From: Roridomyces roridus
Taxonomy: Eukaryota; Basidiomycota; Agaricomycetes; Agaricales; Mycenaceae
DNA length: 64,000 nt
Reading direction: 5' to 3'
Assembly: GCA_029378245.1 (NCBI GenBank)
Contig: JARKIF010000178.1
Location: 1 to 64,000 of the forward strand
Shown here: positions 1 through 10,488 of the stretch, piece after piece
How positions within the stretch are numbered: position 1 is the first letter of the stretch
Layout: the number at the start of each line of letters is the position of its first letter
Notes under the pieces: model-generated
The model's database searches: none
What the model saw: only the letters and a program-made list of their open reading frames with translations
What the model was told of the DNA's origin: nothing
Made by a program: the position numbers and the translations under genes

Positions 1-1
1 C

Positions 2-809
2 TACGCGCCATCTGTGTTGGCCACATACATCAGTACCGCGTCGCTGATCGCCACCATCGAGACATTATTCGATCAGGAGCCCCAACTCAGCGCACGGTTC
101 TTACATTTTTGGTTTACGCCTTCTCTGCAACGGTGGGTCCTCGATCTGCTCCGAGGCTCAATGCTTATCGAGGCTAGGTAACCTTGTCGCTTTTCGTCTC
201 CCGCGCACCCGCGTCCTCCTTGGCCCCGTATGCCGTACAGGATCTCGACCGGGTGGTCGCCTTTTCCGGCGCGTAGCGACACTATTGCCCTTCAGCGCCA
301 AGTCTCTGGTGCGCCACCTTACTCTTTTGCCGATATACCTTGTCTGATTCGTGCATCTCAAGCCGATAATGGAGAAACTGGCAGACAAGGCGAGGAGGGC
401 CTGTGCACAGCACTCGTCCTCTTCCACACCTGGTGCCCAACCCACACCTGCTTCCGTGTCGGGTGTGCAACTCCCGCCCGCGTTCCGTCATGCCCATCCT
501 ATTTTGGCGCGCTATGCGAACGAGATGACTTTTTCCCCTGCGGGTGCGCCGCCGCCGCCGCATGACAAGGCCGATTCGACCGAGACGTGGCTGCCGAGTG
601 TCTACAACTTTGCGAGCGCGGGTGTTGGGATCGACGAACGTTATCGAGTCGGCGGTGGCCGAGGTGAAGGCGGGTTAACGTTTGCGTCTGCTCAACCTAC
701 ACCGTTCATACCCTCTGAGCCGCGGATCGCGGCCAACGATTCGTTCAACTTTGACCATGGAGCGCTCACCGCGGAGCTCGCGGAAACGAGCTACATGGCA
801 TGGTTCTGA
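2..809 (+). CDS. C-terminal part of a fungal Zn2Cys6-type transcription factor, frame-broken
   Basis: The 5' end lies outside the window. Exons read about 2-132, 178-308 and 363-809, with introns 133-177 (GTGGGT..CTAG) and 309-362 (GTGCGC..CAAG). The text resembles the C-terminal end of basidiomycete fungal-specific transcription factor domains: it contains SARFLHFWF, then VSRAPASSLAPYAVQDLDRV, then ADKARRACAQHS, then a Pro/Ser-rich tail ending YMAWF. Two single-base losses break the frame, one near 116 (between WF and AFSA) and one near 262-264 (between RVVA and FRRVAT). Apart from these the spliced product is continuous. The losses may be assembly indels or real lesions. The zinc cluster itself is not in view, so the assignment rests on the C-terminal text and is moderate. 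Confidence 0.55.
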
Positions 810-1116
810 TCCCGTACTGCTGTCTTACATACCTCGGCTTTGCTTTTCGTCCGTGCTCTGTTTCGGTTTCTTTCGTCGTACGCGCCCTTTTTCTTGGATC
901 TCCTGTTCTTCACGCACTCCCTCCCTCCTGCATTTGTAAAACTTTTGTATAAAGGCATTTTCATCTTACTACACGTACCATACATACTCCTTTTTTCCGA
1001 TTCGATTAATTGTTGTACTTGGAAGACCTCCTTGTTGTGAACGTGCTGGTGACTGATGGAATTGGGACATAGCGATTGTGAACAACAACAGATTTACACG
1101 ATTCCCTTCAAAAGTT
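810..1116. other. Intergenic 3' region
   Basis: Pyrimidine-rich, AT-richer stretch between the converging ends of the regulator fragment and the degenerate minus-strand gene. No coding signal seen. Confidence 0.4.
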
Positions 1117-2854
1117 TCAAATCTTCTCCACCTTGATCTTTTTCGTGTAACTATTCTCTTCAGTTGCGTCGTCAGCCTTGTGTTTCGTTTGGCTCCGAGT
1201 GGCCGTTGGATGAGTTGCTTCCGTCGCTTGCGTGTTGGGGGCAGTGGCTGCGCCTGAAGCAAGAATTTTGGCAAACTGTTTACTTGCGATCATGCTTCGT
1301 CGTGTACCTTTTGCACCACTGAGGCCAGAGCTTCGTCGTAGTTTGGTCTCCACAAGCTCCGCCGTCCGCTGCACCACATTCCGTTTGGCATCGGCCGCTC
1401 TTGCACTGTAGCGAAGTTCGAGAAGTAACGTGGGGACAAGACAAGAGGCGCCTCAGGAGTTCTCGGTCATGGACCATCGCCTTCAACCAGTCGACGAAAA
1501 CCAAGTAAGAATGGGCGGCCCATCCTGGCGAGTCACTGTTGAATTGGATAGAAATATCTCCTTCGCAATGTTTTCCACCTGCCATTCACGGTGAGTGGCA
1601 ATCGACGAATGAATCCCAAGTCGGTATTATGTACCCTGTTTGAAGAACTTCGAATATTCTGTACCCAATTCTTTCTGCCCTGAGCGCGGTATTGACTGAT
1701 TTGTTTCGATGAAAATAACTTTGCTTTGCGAGTCTGTTGGTTTCACAAACTGGAAATGCGACGTCAAACCACCATCACATCGGAGCAACGGAGAAAAGAG
1801 TCTCACCCACACCTTGCTCACGATTGCTTTCATGTCTACGTTCTCCGAATGACAGGATACAGCACCAGGACCTTCACCGGATTCGATGGTCATGCGGCCG
1901 CTGTTGCTCCACAAAATGTAGTACGGTTCCGAGAAAAGTTTGCGACCAAGATACCATGCCTTAATAGGCAGGAACGGGACATTTTTGGATGATTTCAGGT
2001 TGGAGGTCGGGCGCGCTGCATCTTGCGCTTGTTTCTGAGAGAGAGTTCATCCTTTTCATGGAGCAGATCAAGAAAAACATACCCTAGCCTTCATGCGGTC
2101 CTTGACCCCCTGAGCCACCCCGACTAAATCGAACCCGACTAAATCGAACCCGACTAAATCGTACTTGGGTGTATCATTTCGTACTTGGACATTGGCTGTA
2201 TCCCAGATGGTCTCAGCCACAAGTGGCCTATGTGCATCAGTACGGACGCGTATCGGCCTCGAAAGCAACTCACCGACACTTGGATACGTTACCGTTACCT
2301 CTGGCTATAAACCATTGGAAAAAGGACCTATAGCGTGTTGCAGACCACTCCAGATGGTGCGAGTCGAACCGTAGAATCCACGTCTGTTCAGCTCCCCCTG
2401 TCTGAATCGTCAACTGGACCAGCGGAAGCTGCCGCGCTGTGAGCTGGTCTGGGTCGGAGTACTATGTCAAAGTTAAGTTGTTCGTAGACGTGGAGAGAAG
2501 AGTTATGAACGGTTATCGACTGCACGTCGCGCGAAACATCGAGGGTCTTAACGGGCGCGCTGGAACGGATAGTGAGGGTCAGAGGAGCGGTTGCTTCGTC
2601 CCAGGTCAAGCGGCACGGTTCTTGGATAAGCTTTTCGCCGTGAAACCAAGCTCTGAGTGGAAGAAGGCGCGCGTCCGGCAGCTTGGCATGAGTAGATTAC
2701 TAGAACCGTTGCTGCCTCGTCGGCGCTGACTTACAGCTGGTGCGGAGTGGGGTTTAGAGGCCTGAATGTCACCACCAAGAGCGAGAACGGCACTCTCCAG
2801 GCGTTGGAGGCGCTTGAGTATCTCAGGCTGCGGCTCTGGCATGGAGGTTGACAT
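1117..2854 (-). pseudogene. Degenerate multi-exon gene of unknown function
   Basis: Several coding-like blocks line up on the minus strand. They are: 2854-2735 (starts MSTSMPEPQPEILKRLQRLE, coiled-coil-like, then a GTAAGT donor); about 2681-2386 (RLTWDEATAPLTLTI); about 2310-2081 (SVGELLSRPIRV..AETIWDTANVQV); about 2032-1632 (NVPFLPIKAWYLGRKLF..HFQFVKP); and 1579-1117 (ISIQFNSDSPGWAAHSYLVF, ending with a Lys-rich tail KKIKVEKI). Introns at about 2080-2033 and 1631-1580 look normal. However, blocks two and three cannot be joined without in-frame stops near 2386 and 2310, and a one-base shift is needed near 1425. I do not recognise the family. It is either a decaying gene or a real gene with assembly errors. 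Confidence 0.4.
2122..2163. repeat. 15-bp tandem repeat, about 2.7 copies, in coding frame
   Basis: The unit CCGACTAAATCGAAC recurs three times, the last copy partial. On the minus strand it reads as repeated DLVGF inside the degenerate gene, so the length change keeps frame. Confidence 0.75.
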
Positions 2855-4145
2855 CAAAACGCGACACAGACCCAAACAGACGCGTCGCGTGAGCAACTAT
2901 TATGGCCTCGGTTCACAAACGTATCATTTTCTACTGTACCGGAATCTTTCCATACGTATAGTGCGCCTGGGGATGGGGAGACCAGAACGCGGAAGGGGGT
3001 GACGTCGGATTGACCACACCACTACACCATCATCGGACAAGACGCTCCGCCTACGTTGCCGGTCCTCGTGGTCCAAGACACAGCTCTACCCAAGCGAAGT
3101 CCTAGGCGCAGAATTACTGGTGGTCGATTCGTCTGGTGAGTGGCGGCCAGACGCTCGCAACAGTCTATACATACCACGGAGGCAGCGACTGACAGCAAGG
3201 AATATGGGTTTTCTGATTCGATGCGTCTAGGGATGGGAGACCAGACGCGAAAGGGGGGTAGCGCCGGGGGAAGGTTGTCCACAATCCGGAAATCCATGAT
3301 CAGACACGGCGCTCAGCCCACGCTGCAGGCCCTCGCGTTGACTGGACGTTGAGCGTGTCGTGCTCTTGCAACTGAAGCGGTAATGCATGGCCTCCGAGGG
3401 TATCAAAAACTAAGAAGACTAGTCATTGGATGCGATAGAAACAAAGTGATTACTCACCCAAAGAAAACGGGCAGGCAAGTAGAAGAAAACCGACACAAGG
3501 GGGTATAAATGTGTGAGCACATTACACTTTGGAATTGAAGGCAAATCAGTCAAGGACGAGATACGAGAAACGGCTACTAACGAATGGGGTATAGGGGAGC
3601 TCGTGGATCGCACGATAGGTTGTAACAAGAGAAATATCTAGAGAAAGACGAGTCAGTCAACGAATAGAGAGTGAAAGCGGGATGACCAACAGGGGGTATA
3701 TACACGGGCAGGACGCTGGACGCAAGGTCCTGGGTGCGATCTGTGAACAGGCGAGTCAATCGCCGGAAGGATACTGGGCGAGAATCACTCACCCGAAGGA
3801 CTACTGGCTAAGGAACGCTGGACGCGAGGTCTTGAGAGCAGGATCCGAATGGTGGGGCCGCTGGCTCGAGCGCACACGTCAAGGACGGGCACTAACCGGT
3901 GGACGACATCTTTCGGCATAATCCTTGAAGAGGTGGTGGTTTGAGCAAACCCAGGCAAACGAGATTTATGCTGGCGTGGAATTGTGGTCGTGTTTTGCCG
4001 TGGAATGGAGGACCTTGAGCTCCAATATTCGCGTACTCTTCATCTTGAAACAGAGACGTGAGAGAGCGAGAGGCGTTCAATGGGCGCGACTGGATGATGG
4101 TAAGTAGCCGCCAAAGAGCGCCATCAATCGCGTCCTCAAATCACC
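2855..4145. other. Gene-free interval
   Basis: Apart from the diverged direct repeats and a recurring CGCTGGACGC(A/G)AGGTC phrase (3714 and 3818) I see no gene. Short open frames here lack splice context and recognisable motifs. Confidence 0.4.
2966..3352. repeat. Diverged direct repeat pair (about 2968-3085 and 3230-3350)
   Basis: Both copies begin GGGATGGG(G)AGACCAGA followed by an A/G-rich run. Both end in a related block (GACGCTCCGCCTACGTTGCC versus GGCGCTCAGCCCACGCTGC). Spacing is about 262 bp. No coding content recognised. Confidence 0.45.
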
Positions 4146-5750
4146 ATGAAGTCCTTGGTCGATGCCGGCGCTCTCTTCCCTGCTCTCGTGGTCGGCCGTC
4201 TCCTGCTGGCCTTGACCAACGTGTCCGACGTCCTCAAGCACAACCACCAACTTTCAACACCCTTGACATCGTACCTCAACTGTGCGCTGTCTGTACCATG
4301 CTTGTCCCTTGCGCTCACGGCGGCCCAGTACAGGAGGGCATCTATCTATTCAAAAATGGGATTGACCCATACTCTGGCGGAGTCTTTCGACAGGTACGAT
4401 GCGCCTGACACGTCTATCCTGTGGATTAACAGCCATCTAGTCCCCACTCTTCCTTGCCCTGTTCACTACGGTGCTCCCGACGTCGAGAATAGCGTGTTCT
4501 TTAATATGGACCATCTCTGATGCAATTGGCGCGTGGGCTCTGGTGCAACTGTGGAGAGCGCGTCAAAGAGTCGCGCAAACCTCCCGAGACGGCTTGATTG
4601 CTGCGGCGTACGTGTGCTGTCTTTTCTGCGCGATAATATCTGACTGTAGCTTCCAGATATCTTTTGAATCCTTACCTGTTCTTGCCCACATTAGCCCTCT
4701 CGACATCGACATTTGAAAACACCCTCGCTCTTCTTTCTCTGCTATTTGCAGCTCGAGGTAACTTTCCTCGATCCTCTTAGCCCGTTTTGCTGACGTCAAA
4801 CCAGGACATGCCTCGCCTTCACTACTAGCGGCGGCTATCCTGCTCCAACTCTCCTTGAGCTCTATCGTGTTGCTAGCGTCATTGGTATTGCTGCTTGCCA
4901 GCAGCCCTGTGTCCCAGCTAGCCTCGCCTCGAGCATTCTCTGGGAACGTCAAGATAATAATACCTCTCCTTGTGGAATTCTTGGTCTATACCAGCGTGCT
5001 CACTCTTGTTTCTGCATTGGTTTCCGGTGGCTGGGCGTGGATTCCTCAGACATGGGGCGCAATGTCAGTCACCTCGTTTCTCGTCAACATACCACTCAAT
5101 TGCTTTCTAGTCTCACTTTACCAGATTTGACGCCCAATGTTGGGCTCTGGTGGTATTTCTTCACTGAAATGTTCGACCACTTCCGACCTTTCTTCCTCAT
5201 GGTGTTCTCCGTACGTGTTGTCCACCCTTCTGCCCCCTTTCTGATACCGAATAGATCCATCTCCTCATCTACATCGCCCCGGTCTGCATCAAATTCCAGT
5301 ACGCTGCATCTTGTCTTCCTCGCACAAAGTCTTACTCGAAATAGATACGATTATCTCTACGCAGCATTCATCCTGCTCGGAGTGCTAGGCACCTTCAAGT
5401 CATATCCGACCATGGCCGACCCTGGTCTGTTCCTTAGCATGATCGCCCTATTCCCCGAAATATACCCATGTGAACGACCTTCTTCTTCGCCTCAAACATA
5501 GCACTCACCGCTGGCCGTAGATCTACGATACCCCATCGTCACAACCCTGCTGCATTTACACGCCGCGTTGTTGATGCCTCTTTTCCACCATTTGTGGCTC
5601 AACCAGGGGACGGGCAACGCCAACTTTTTCTACGCCTCCACCTTGGTATTCGCCTGTGCGAATGGGGCGGCGTTGACGGATTGCGTATGGGCGGGGCTTC
5701 GGATAGCTATTGGTCCACCACAAGAGGGTTTTTCTGTTGTACAAGAATAA
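4146..5750 (+). CDS. GAB1: GPI transamidase subunit PIG-U/Gab1
   Basis: Nine exons: 4146-4281, 4329-4393, 4441-4607, 4657-4757, 4805-5063, 5111-5210, 5255-5298, 5345-5469 and 5521-5750. Phases agree and give 408 aa, the usual size of the family. PIG-U/Gab1 is a multi-spanning ER membrane subunit of the complex that transfers GPI anchors to proteins. Recognisable text includes GIYLFKNGIDPYSGGVFRQS, AAAYLLNPYLFLP, WWYFFTEMFDHFRPFF and FKSYPTMADPGLFLS, all characteristic of the family, with hydrophobic segments throughout. The stop is 112 bp from the end of the converging GH128 gene. Functional assignment is firm; exact splice sites are inferred. Confidence 0.93.
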
Positions 5751-5862
5751 TGCTTTAGATCTATTCGCAGCGGCCCCACGTGTATATATTAGTACGATAA
5801 GACAATTGCGGTACAAACGAGTGTCAATGTGCCAGGGAAATCTATGCTATGCAGTCCGTATA

Positions 5863-7218
5863 TCACCAAATGAAAGCCATCGCCACCGCGAAAAGCAGCG
5901 AACCCCATGCCACGTCCCCGGCCACTCTCCGTCCACCACTTGGGGTCTGCGTCGCAAACGCTGGAGTCGGACCTACGTCCGATGCAGGGGAGACGGTGGT
6001 ATACCCTCCTCCAGCCGTGTTCGGCGCAGGCGCAAGGTCGCCTGTCCCCGAGCCGGTGGGATTCGGGAGCGCATTGACGACTTTCGTGGCGGCGTCAACG
6101 TAAACTTGGCCCGCGGCGTTGAGGTTGCCGTTCACGTCCAGGAGATCTGTGGGTTGGTGAGCTCGGGAAAAAAACAGGGAGAGGGAAGACGGACTATAGT
6201 GAGAGCCGTCGTTGGGGCGCTGGAAGGAATGTCAATGACGAGACATGGGAGAGATGTAGAGCAGCTTACGAAGTAGCCAAACCACGCATATCGCTCCACC
6301 CAGTCCAACGAGTCGAGCATGGCGACTGTCGAGTTGAGGAAATCAAGTACGACAGTGTCATTCGTCGACGTTTCCGCCCACTCGGTCACCCAAAGGGTTT
6401 TGTTGCTAACTGTCGTTCAGAACGCGGTCCCAAAGTAGAATGAAGATGACGAACAATTGCCCGTGGAGTTGGTAGAGATAGTCGGTGAAACCGCCCACAC
6501 CGTCACCGTACCAATGGAAAGGGATAAAGTCGATGGTGCATTGGGAGCACTCGTTCATGAAATCCGTTAACCAGTCGCGGCCACTCGACGAAATGGCTGG
6601 AGCTCCCAACCGGATACCATCTGCCTTCAAAGGCTCAATGTACTGCATCCACAACTGCGCGGCGTATGAAGCATTGATGTTGGACTAGACGAGATGAGTC
6701 CACGCGATTAGATTGATAGCAACCGCATACCTGTTGGTCAAAATCCGGTTCGTTGAACGCCTACATGAATGATGGTGATCGTATCCAAAGACAAGCGAGC
6801 GGAATTTTAGATCACCCACCAAGAGAGTCTTGGCCCCGAGTCCCTTCATCGTGACGGCGAGGTTCTCGATGTCGGCAGCGCCCCATTGCATGGGAATGAA
6901 TTCCAGGCCAGATTGTACAATGTTGTCGGGAGGGTTCAGACCCCAATTGTACACCCAAGTGGCGACGCTCGCGGTGGAGTTTGCCTTGAGGATGTCGGTC
7001 GCGTTCGTAGCAGCATAGGCGAGGCCGCGTTTAGGATTCGTTTGTGCGGTGTTGGCTGTGGTGGTGCTAGCGGCGACCGACGACGTGGTCTTTGTGGCAG
7101 AGGTGTTGGTGGTGGTGGTAGCGGCGACCGACGACGTGGTCTTTGTGGCAGAGGTGTTGGTGGTGGTAGCAGCGACCGACAGAAGGAGCGGAAAAACGAA
7201 CGTCGAGAGGAAAAGCAT
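5863..7218 (-). CDS. GH128-type beta-1,3-glucanase, secreted, probable GPI anchor
   Basis: Six exons: 7218-6820, 6760-6731, 6684-6455, 6405-6270, 6219-6195 (25-nt microexon) and 6146-5863. They give 367 aa. The product starts with a signal peptide (MLFLSTFVFPLLLSVAA), followed by a Ser/Thr-rich segment with a direct repeat (TNTSATKTTSSVAA twice), then an Asl1-like/GH128 catalytic domain. NEPDFD carries the likely acid/base glutamate and WVTEWAE the likely nucleophile. GDGVGGFTDYLYQLHG and a W-rich tail (ERYAWFGYF) fit the family. A Pro/Ser linker and a hydrophobic C-terminus (SLLFAVAMAFIW) suggest GPI anchoring. The ATG at 7218 is chosen because the open frame upstream has no ATG. The role is probably remodelling or hydrolysis of beta-1,3-glucan. 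Confidence 0.88.
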
Positions 7219-7288
7219 CCTGCAGATGGGGGGCGAGAAGGAACCGCAGAAACTAGCCACGCGGAGAGAAATTTAAGCCGGGAGTAGG

Positions 7289-7295
7289 CTTTATA
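7289..7295 (-). promoter_or_regulatory. TATA box of the GH128 gene
   Basis: TATAAAG on the minus strand, about 70 nt before the ATG at 7218. It lies in the 443-bp divergent interval shared with the EBP-type gene. Confidence 0.5.
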
Positions 7296-7661
7296 CTCGA
7301 GTTGCATTGACATCTGCTATGGATGTACCAGGGGCCATCTGCCTCGGTCGACACTTCAGGCACTTGTGAATCACACTGTCCATGTCGTTTTTTCATTCTC
7401 CGGCAGGATATAAGTAGAGAGGTCGCCGAGATTCGAACAAAAAACGGAGGTTTGGCGGACGCGCGGAGGTACTTGCGGCGACTGAACCGAGAATACAAGG
7501 AAGATCAAGGACCAAGTGCCTGTGCGCTGAAATCGTTGTCCGACTTAACCACGCACATCTCGGACGTCCGGAATAGTGGTGGACAGTTTGAGTGCCTGCG
7601 ACAAGTCGGCATCAAGGCAGTCGGCAAGAACGATCACCTGCTCTCGCTCGCACGATCTGAC

Positions 7662-8455
7662 ATGTCGTCCTCAACTCACACCATCTTCACAGCGACTTCA
7701 GCTTTCTCGCTTGCTGGAGTCCTCGCAGTCGGAATCATCGCATACGTCTCTGCCAACGCGCTCCTCCCTAAAAATGCTCCATGGATCAACCGCTGTGCGC
7801 CTGAGTTATTCCGTTTCCCATGCTCCAGACTGAGCTTGCTGTTCTGCAGTTACATTCATCTGGCTGGCTTTTGACGCCATGATACATTTCTCCTTTGAAG
7901 GCTCATTCCTCTACCTCTCTACTTTCGGCCGTACAGTCAACTCGAGCGTCGGGCCCTTTGCGGAACTCTGTTCGTCCTCATCCTAGCTCTAGCTTTCCCT
8001 AGAACTCACTAGCACGAAAGGGAAAGAGTACGCCGCGGCCGACTTCCGCTGGGGCACCGCCGACCCAACCGTAGTCTCTCTCGAGATTCTCACCGTTCTC
8101 GGCGCTGGCCCGATGTGCTGCTACATTCTCAAGCAGCTCATTGACGACGACCCCGCGAGGCACTATTGGATAGTCGTTCTGTCCACGGCCGAGCTGTACG
8201 GCGGCTGGATGACTTTCTGCCCCGAATGGTTGACGGGCTCACCAAACTTGGACACGTCGAATGCCCTCTTCTTGTGGGTCTATCTCTTCGTGCGTGGAAC
8301 TCTTACTTCGGGTCCGCTCTCGGTATTAACGCGCCCAATAGACAATGAATGTGATATGGGTGGTTATTCCTCTGGGCCTCATGGTCGACTCGTACGCCCA
8401 AATCGCAAAATCGCTGCGCGCCACGCAGGCAGCCAGCCGAGCAAAAAAAGCTTGA
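7662..8455 (+). CDS. EBP: EBP-type sterol delta8-delta7 isomerase-like protein (EXPERA domain)
   Basis: Exons 7662-7794, 7850-7969, 8021-8289 and 8342-8455 give 211 aa. The protein matches the emopamil-binding-protein family. An N-terminal membrane span is followed by FDAMIHFSFEGSF, with the His and Glu of the active-site region, and LWKEYAAADFRWG is nearly identical to the family signature. SLEILTVLG and a C-terminal span (VIWVVIPLGLMVDSYAQIA) follow. The family moves the sterol C8 double bond to C7 in the ER. Many fungi use the unrelated Erg2 for that step, so this may be an alternative isomerase or act on another substrate. Family call is good; substrate is inferred. Confidence 0.85.
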
Positions 8456-8579
8456 TACTGCATTATTCGCGTCCGCACCAATGCTCTATTAAGTCCGTGT
8501 CGTATGTAGGTACAATATAAGTTCAAGTGAGTCTTTTACAAAGCGAAGGGAAAGTACGACGCGACCAAGACGTTGCGAA

Positions 8580-9155
8580 TTATTTTCTGGTGATTTTGAA
8601 TTGCGGGGAGGCGTTTCCGCTGAGGAAGAGTAATTTAGAATGCGAAGACGCCAAGAAGGATGCACACACCTGTCGCCGAAGAGGACGATGATGTAGTTAT
8701 TGCGGGTCGGGACGTTCGGGACCGTGACGAGGGCGTGTCCAGTCCCGATGGTGAAGTTTTGTGCGAGCGGCGAGCCTGGTGGAATCAGCGCTGGATAGAG
8801 AGAAAGGAACGCGTGAAACGCACTGTTGTTCAGATTCTCACTAACGGCGACGTGGCCTCTGGCGTCGGTGTAGTTGGTGAGGAAGCCGAGGACGAGCGTT
8901 CCCTGGGAGTTTCTGGTTCCAGGTGGGATGTTGTCCGTTTCTGCCAGAAAGACGCGACTTAGGAATTAACGGACGCGAAAGCAGCCGAAGACGCGTACCC
9001 CAGGTGACATTTTGAATGGACCCTACGGTCCAAACGTCTGCCGCCTTGGGCGAGGTAATGTGCGGGGTGACGACCACGAGCTGCTGAGGCCCGACTGGGG
9101 TGCTGGCCGTTGAGAGGGCGAGGGCGAGCAGGGAAAGGAGGGTGGTGAAGATCAT
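8580..9155 (-). CDS. Small secreted Kre9/Knh1-like protein
   Basis: Exons 9155-8999, 8940-8824, 8775-8670 and 8619-8580 give 139 aa. A signal peptide (MIFTTLLSLLALALSTAS) is followed by one Kre9/Knh1-like N-terminal domain. This has the ITSPKAADVWTVGSIQNVTW opening and ends in NYIIVLFGDSGNASPQF. These beta-sandwich domains occur in wall-associated proteins and are linked by homology to beta-1,6-glucan assembly. There is no Ser/Thr-rich GPI tail, so the product is probably soluble. The same family occurs at 9480-10049, 24147-24685 and 26763-27584. Function of small single-domain members is unknown. Confidence 0.82.
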
Positions 9156-9223
9156 GGTGATCAGGGAAGGGAGAGAGAGAGAGAGCGCTGTTGAGATGGA
9201 TGTGGTTGGGAGGAAAGAGCAAC

Positions 9224-9230
9224 TTTATAC
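9224..9230 (-). promoter_or_regulatory. TATA box of the 9155 gene
   Basis: TATAAAG on the minus strand, about 70 nt upstream of the ATG at 9155. The rest of 9156-9479 shows no gene. Confidence 0.45.
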
Positions 9231-9479
9231 TGTCAGTCACGCCTGCCTGCTTCTTAACAGTTTCGGGGTGGGTTCTTTTCGTCTCCCGCCAATTAATGTG
9301 TAAATCGCCGCACGTAGCCTCGTGGCCGCACCACTCCAAGCCTCGAACGATTCGATTCATTCAAACAAAAGAAGCAAGTATGTTACCCAATTGGGACTGA
9401 AATTTGACAGAGATCCACATATATCCTTGCTCGAGACCAGAAGTAAATGAATTGCAATACAGACAAGGACGCGCATCTT

Positions 9480-10049
9480 CTAGTCAATCGTAAACTCTGG
9501 ACTCCGATTTCCACTGTCTCCCATCAATACGACGATGTACTGGCTCCCGGGCGAGACTTGCGGTACAGTTACGGTGTGCCGGCCGTCCATGATGTCGAAG
9601 CCTTCAGCGAGCGGGTGGTCTGAAAAGTAAAGTAAATGAATTAATAACGTAGTTACTTAGGAGACAGTGAAACTCCACCCACCAAGGTCAAGGTGTTCGC
9701 CGGGGCTGCCTGACTCGAAGTGTCCGAGGAGAATCTTGCCTTTCTGATTCGTGACGCTCTTGGGGGCGTTGGCTGTCGACCTGAAACAAAAGAACAATCA
9801 GGGCGAGGCCTCGCGGGTGGGCAGGAGCGCCACTCACCACGTAACCTGGACCTGCGTGCCTCGAATCCATCTTGTCGAAGAATCAGGGCTGGTAATCGGT
9901 GGCGCGTAGACGTCGCGAGGAGAAAGGGGCATCGAGGTGGTGTTGAGAGCCGGAGAAGGGGACTCTTGGTAGGGTAGTGCGTTTGTTTGAGAAAAAAGGG
10001 CCAAGAGCGAGACGCCGTGGAGAGTAGCAGAAGCAAATGTAGAGAACAT
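9480..10049 (-). CDS. Small secreted Kre9/Knh1-like protein
   Basis: Exons 10049-9838, 9780-9683 and 9619-9480 give 149 aa. Signal-peptide-like start (MFSTFASATLHGVSLLALFS), then VYAPPITSPDSSTRWIRG, HPLAEGFDIMDG and VVLMGDSGNRSPEF. It is closest within the window to the gene at 24147: both have HPLAE(G/K)FDIM just after a phase-1 intron in the same place. It is divergent from the Rif1-like gene at 10489 across 439 bp, the same arrangement seen mirrored at 23323/24147. No GPI tail. Confidence 0.82.
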
Positions 10050-10488
10050 AAGGACCAGCTTGAGTTCTTGGTGCGGAAAGTAAGAAGAGAAGATTTCAAG
10101 GTAGGAGAAGATGATAGTTAGAAGTAAGGAGTTTGGCGGCTGTGAGGCTGACCAACGCGGCTTTTGAAGGGTGGCTGGCATTAATGGGACACCACAGGGG
10201 CGCTCGCGGCTGAGCTAGTCGTATGCAATGCGGGACGCGGTGTTGTCTTCGAGTGACTCGTCATCGAGTCGGACGATGAGCGCTAATAACACGAGTCGGG
10301 AGTCACATGAGTCACATAACAACACTTCCTTTTTCGCCAACTCCGAAGTAGGACCACTGTACGCGTCTGTCTGCTTGCCCTGTGCAAGAAGGCTCATTGT
10401 TCTCAGATCCACGTGCAGCCTGGATCGAGAGCATTCCTCGGTCCCATGTCCTTCCTCCCCCTAGACCGTTCAGAACAACCAAGACCCT
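10050..10488. promoter_or_regulatory. Divergent promoter between Kre9-like and Rif1-like genes
   Basis: 439-bp interval between two divergent ATGs. It contains an imperfect repeat (GAGTCACATGAGTCACATAA near 10301) that could be a paired bZIP-type TGAGTCA-like site. No TATA box recognised. Confidence 0.35.

Noticed and set aside
7049..7276. Val/Ala-rich plus-strand open frame opposite the GH128 gene
   Set aside because: Antisense shadow of the Ser/Thr repeat in the GH128 N-terminus.
7430..7445. GAGATTCGAAC resembling part of a tRNA B box
   Set aside because: No matching A box, acceptor stem or cloverleaf around it.
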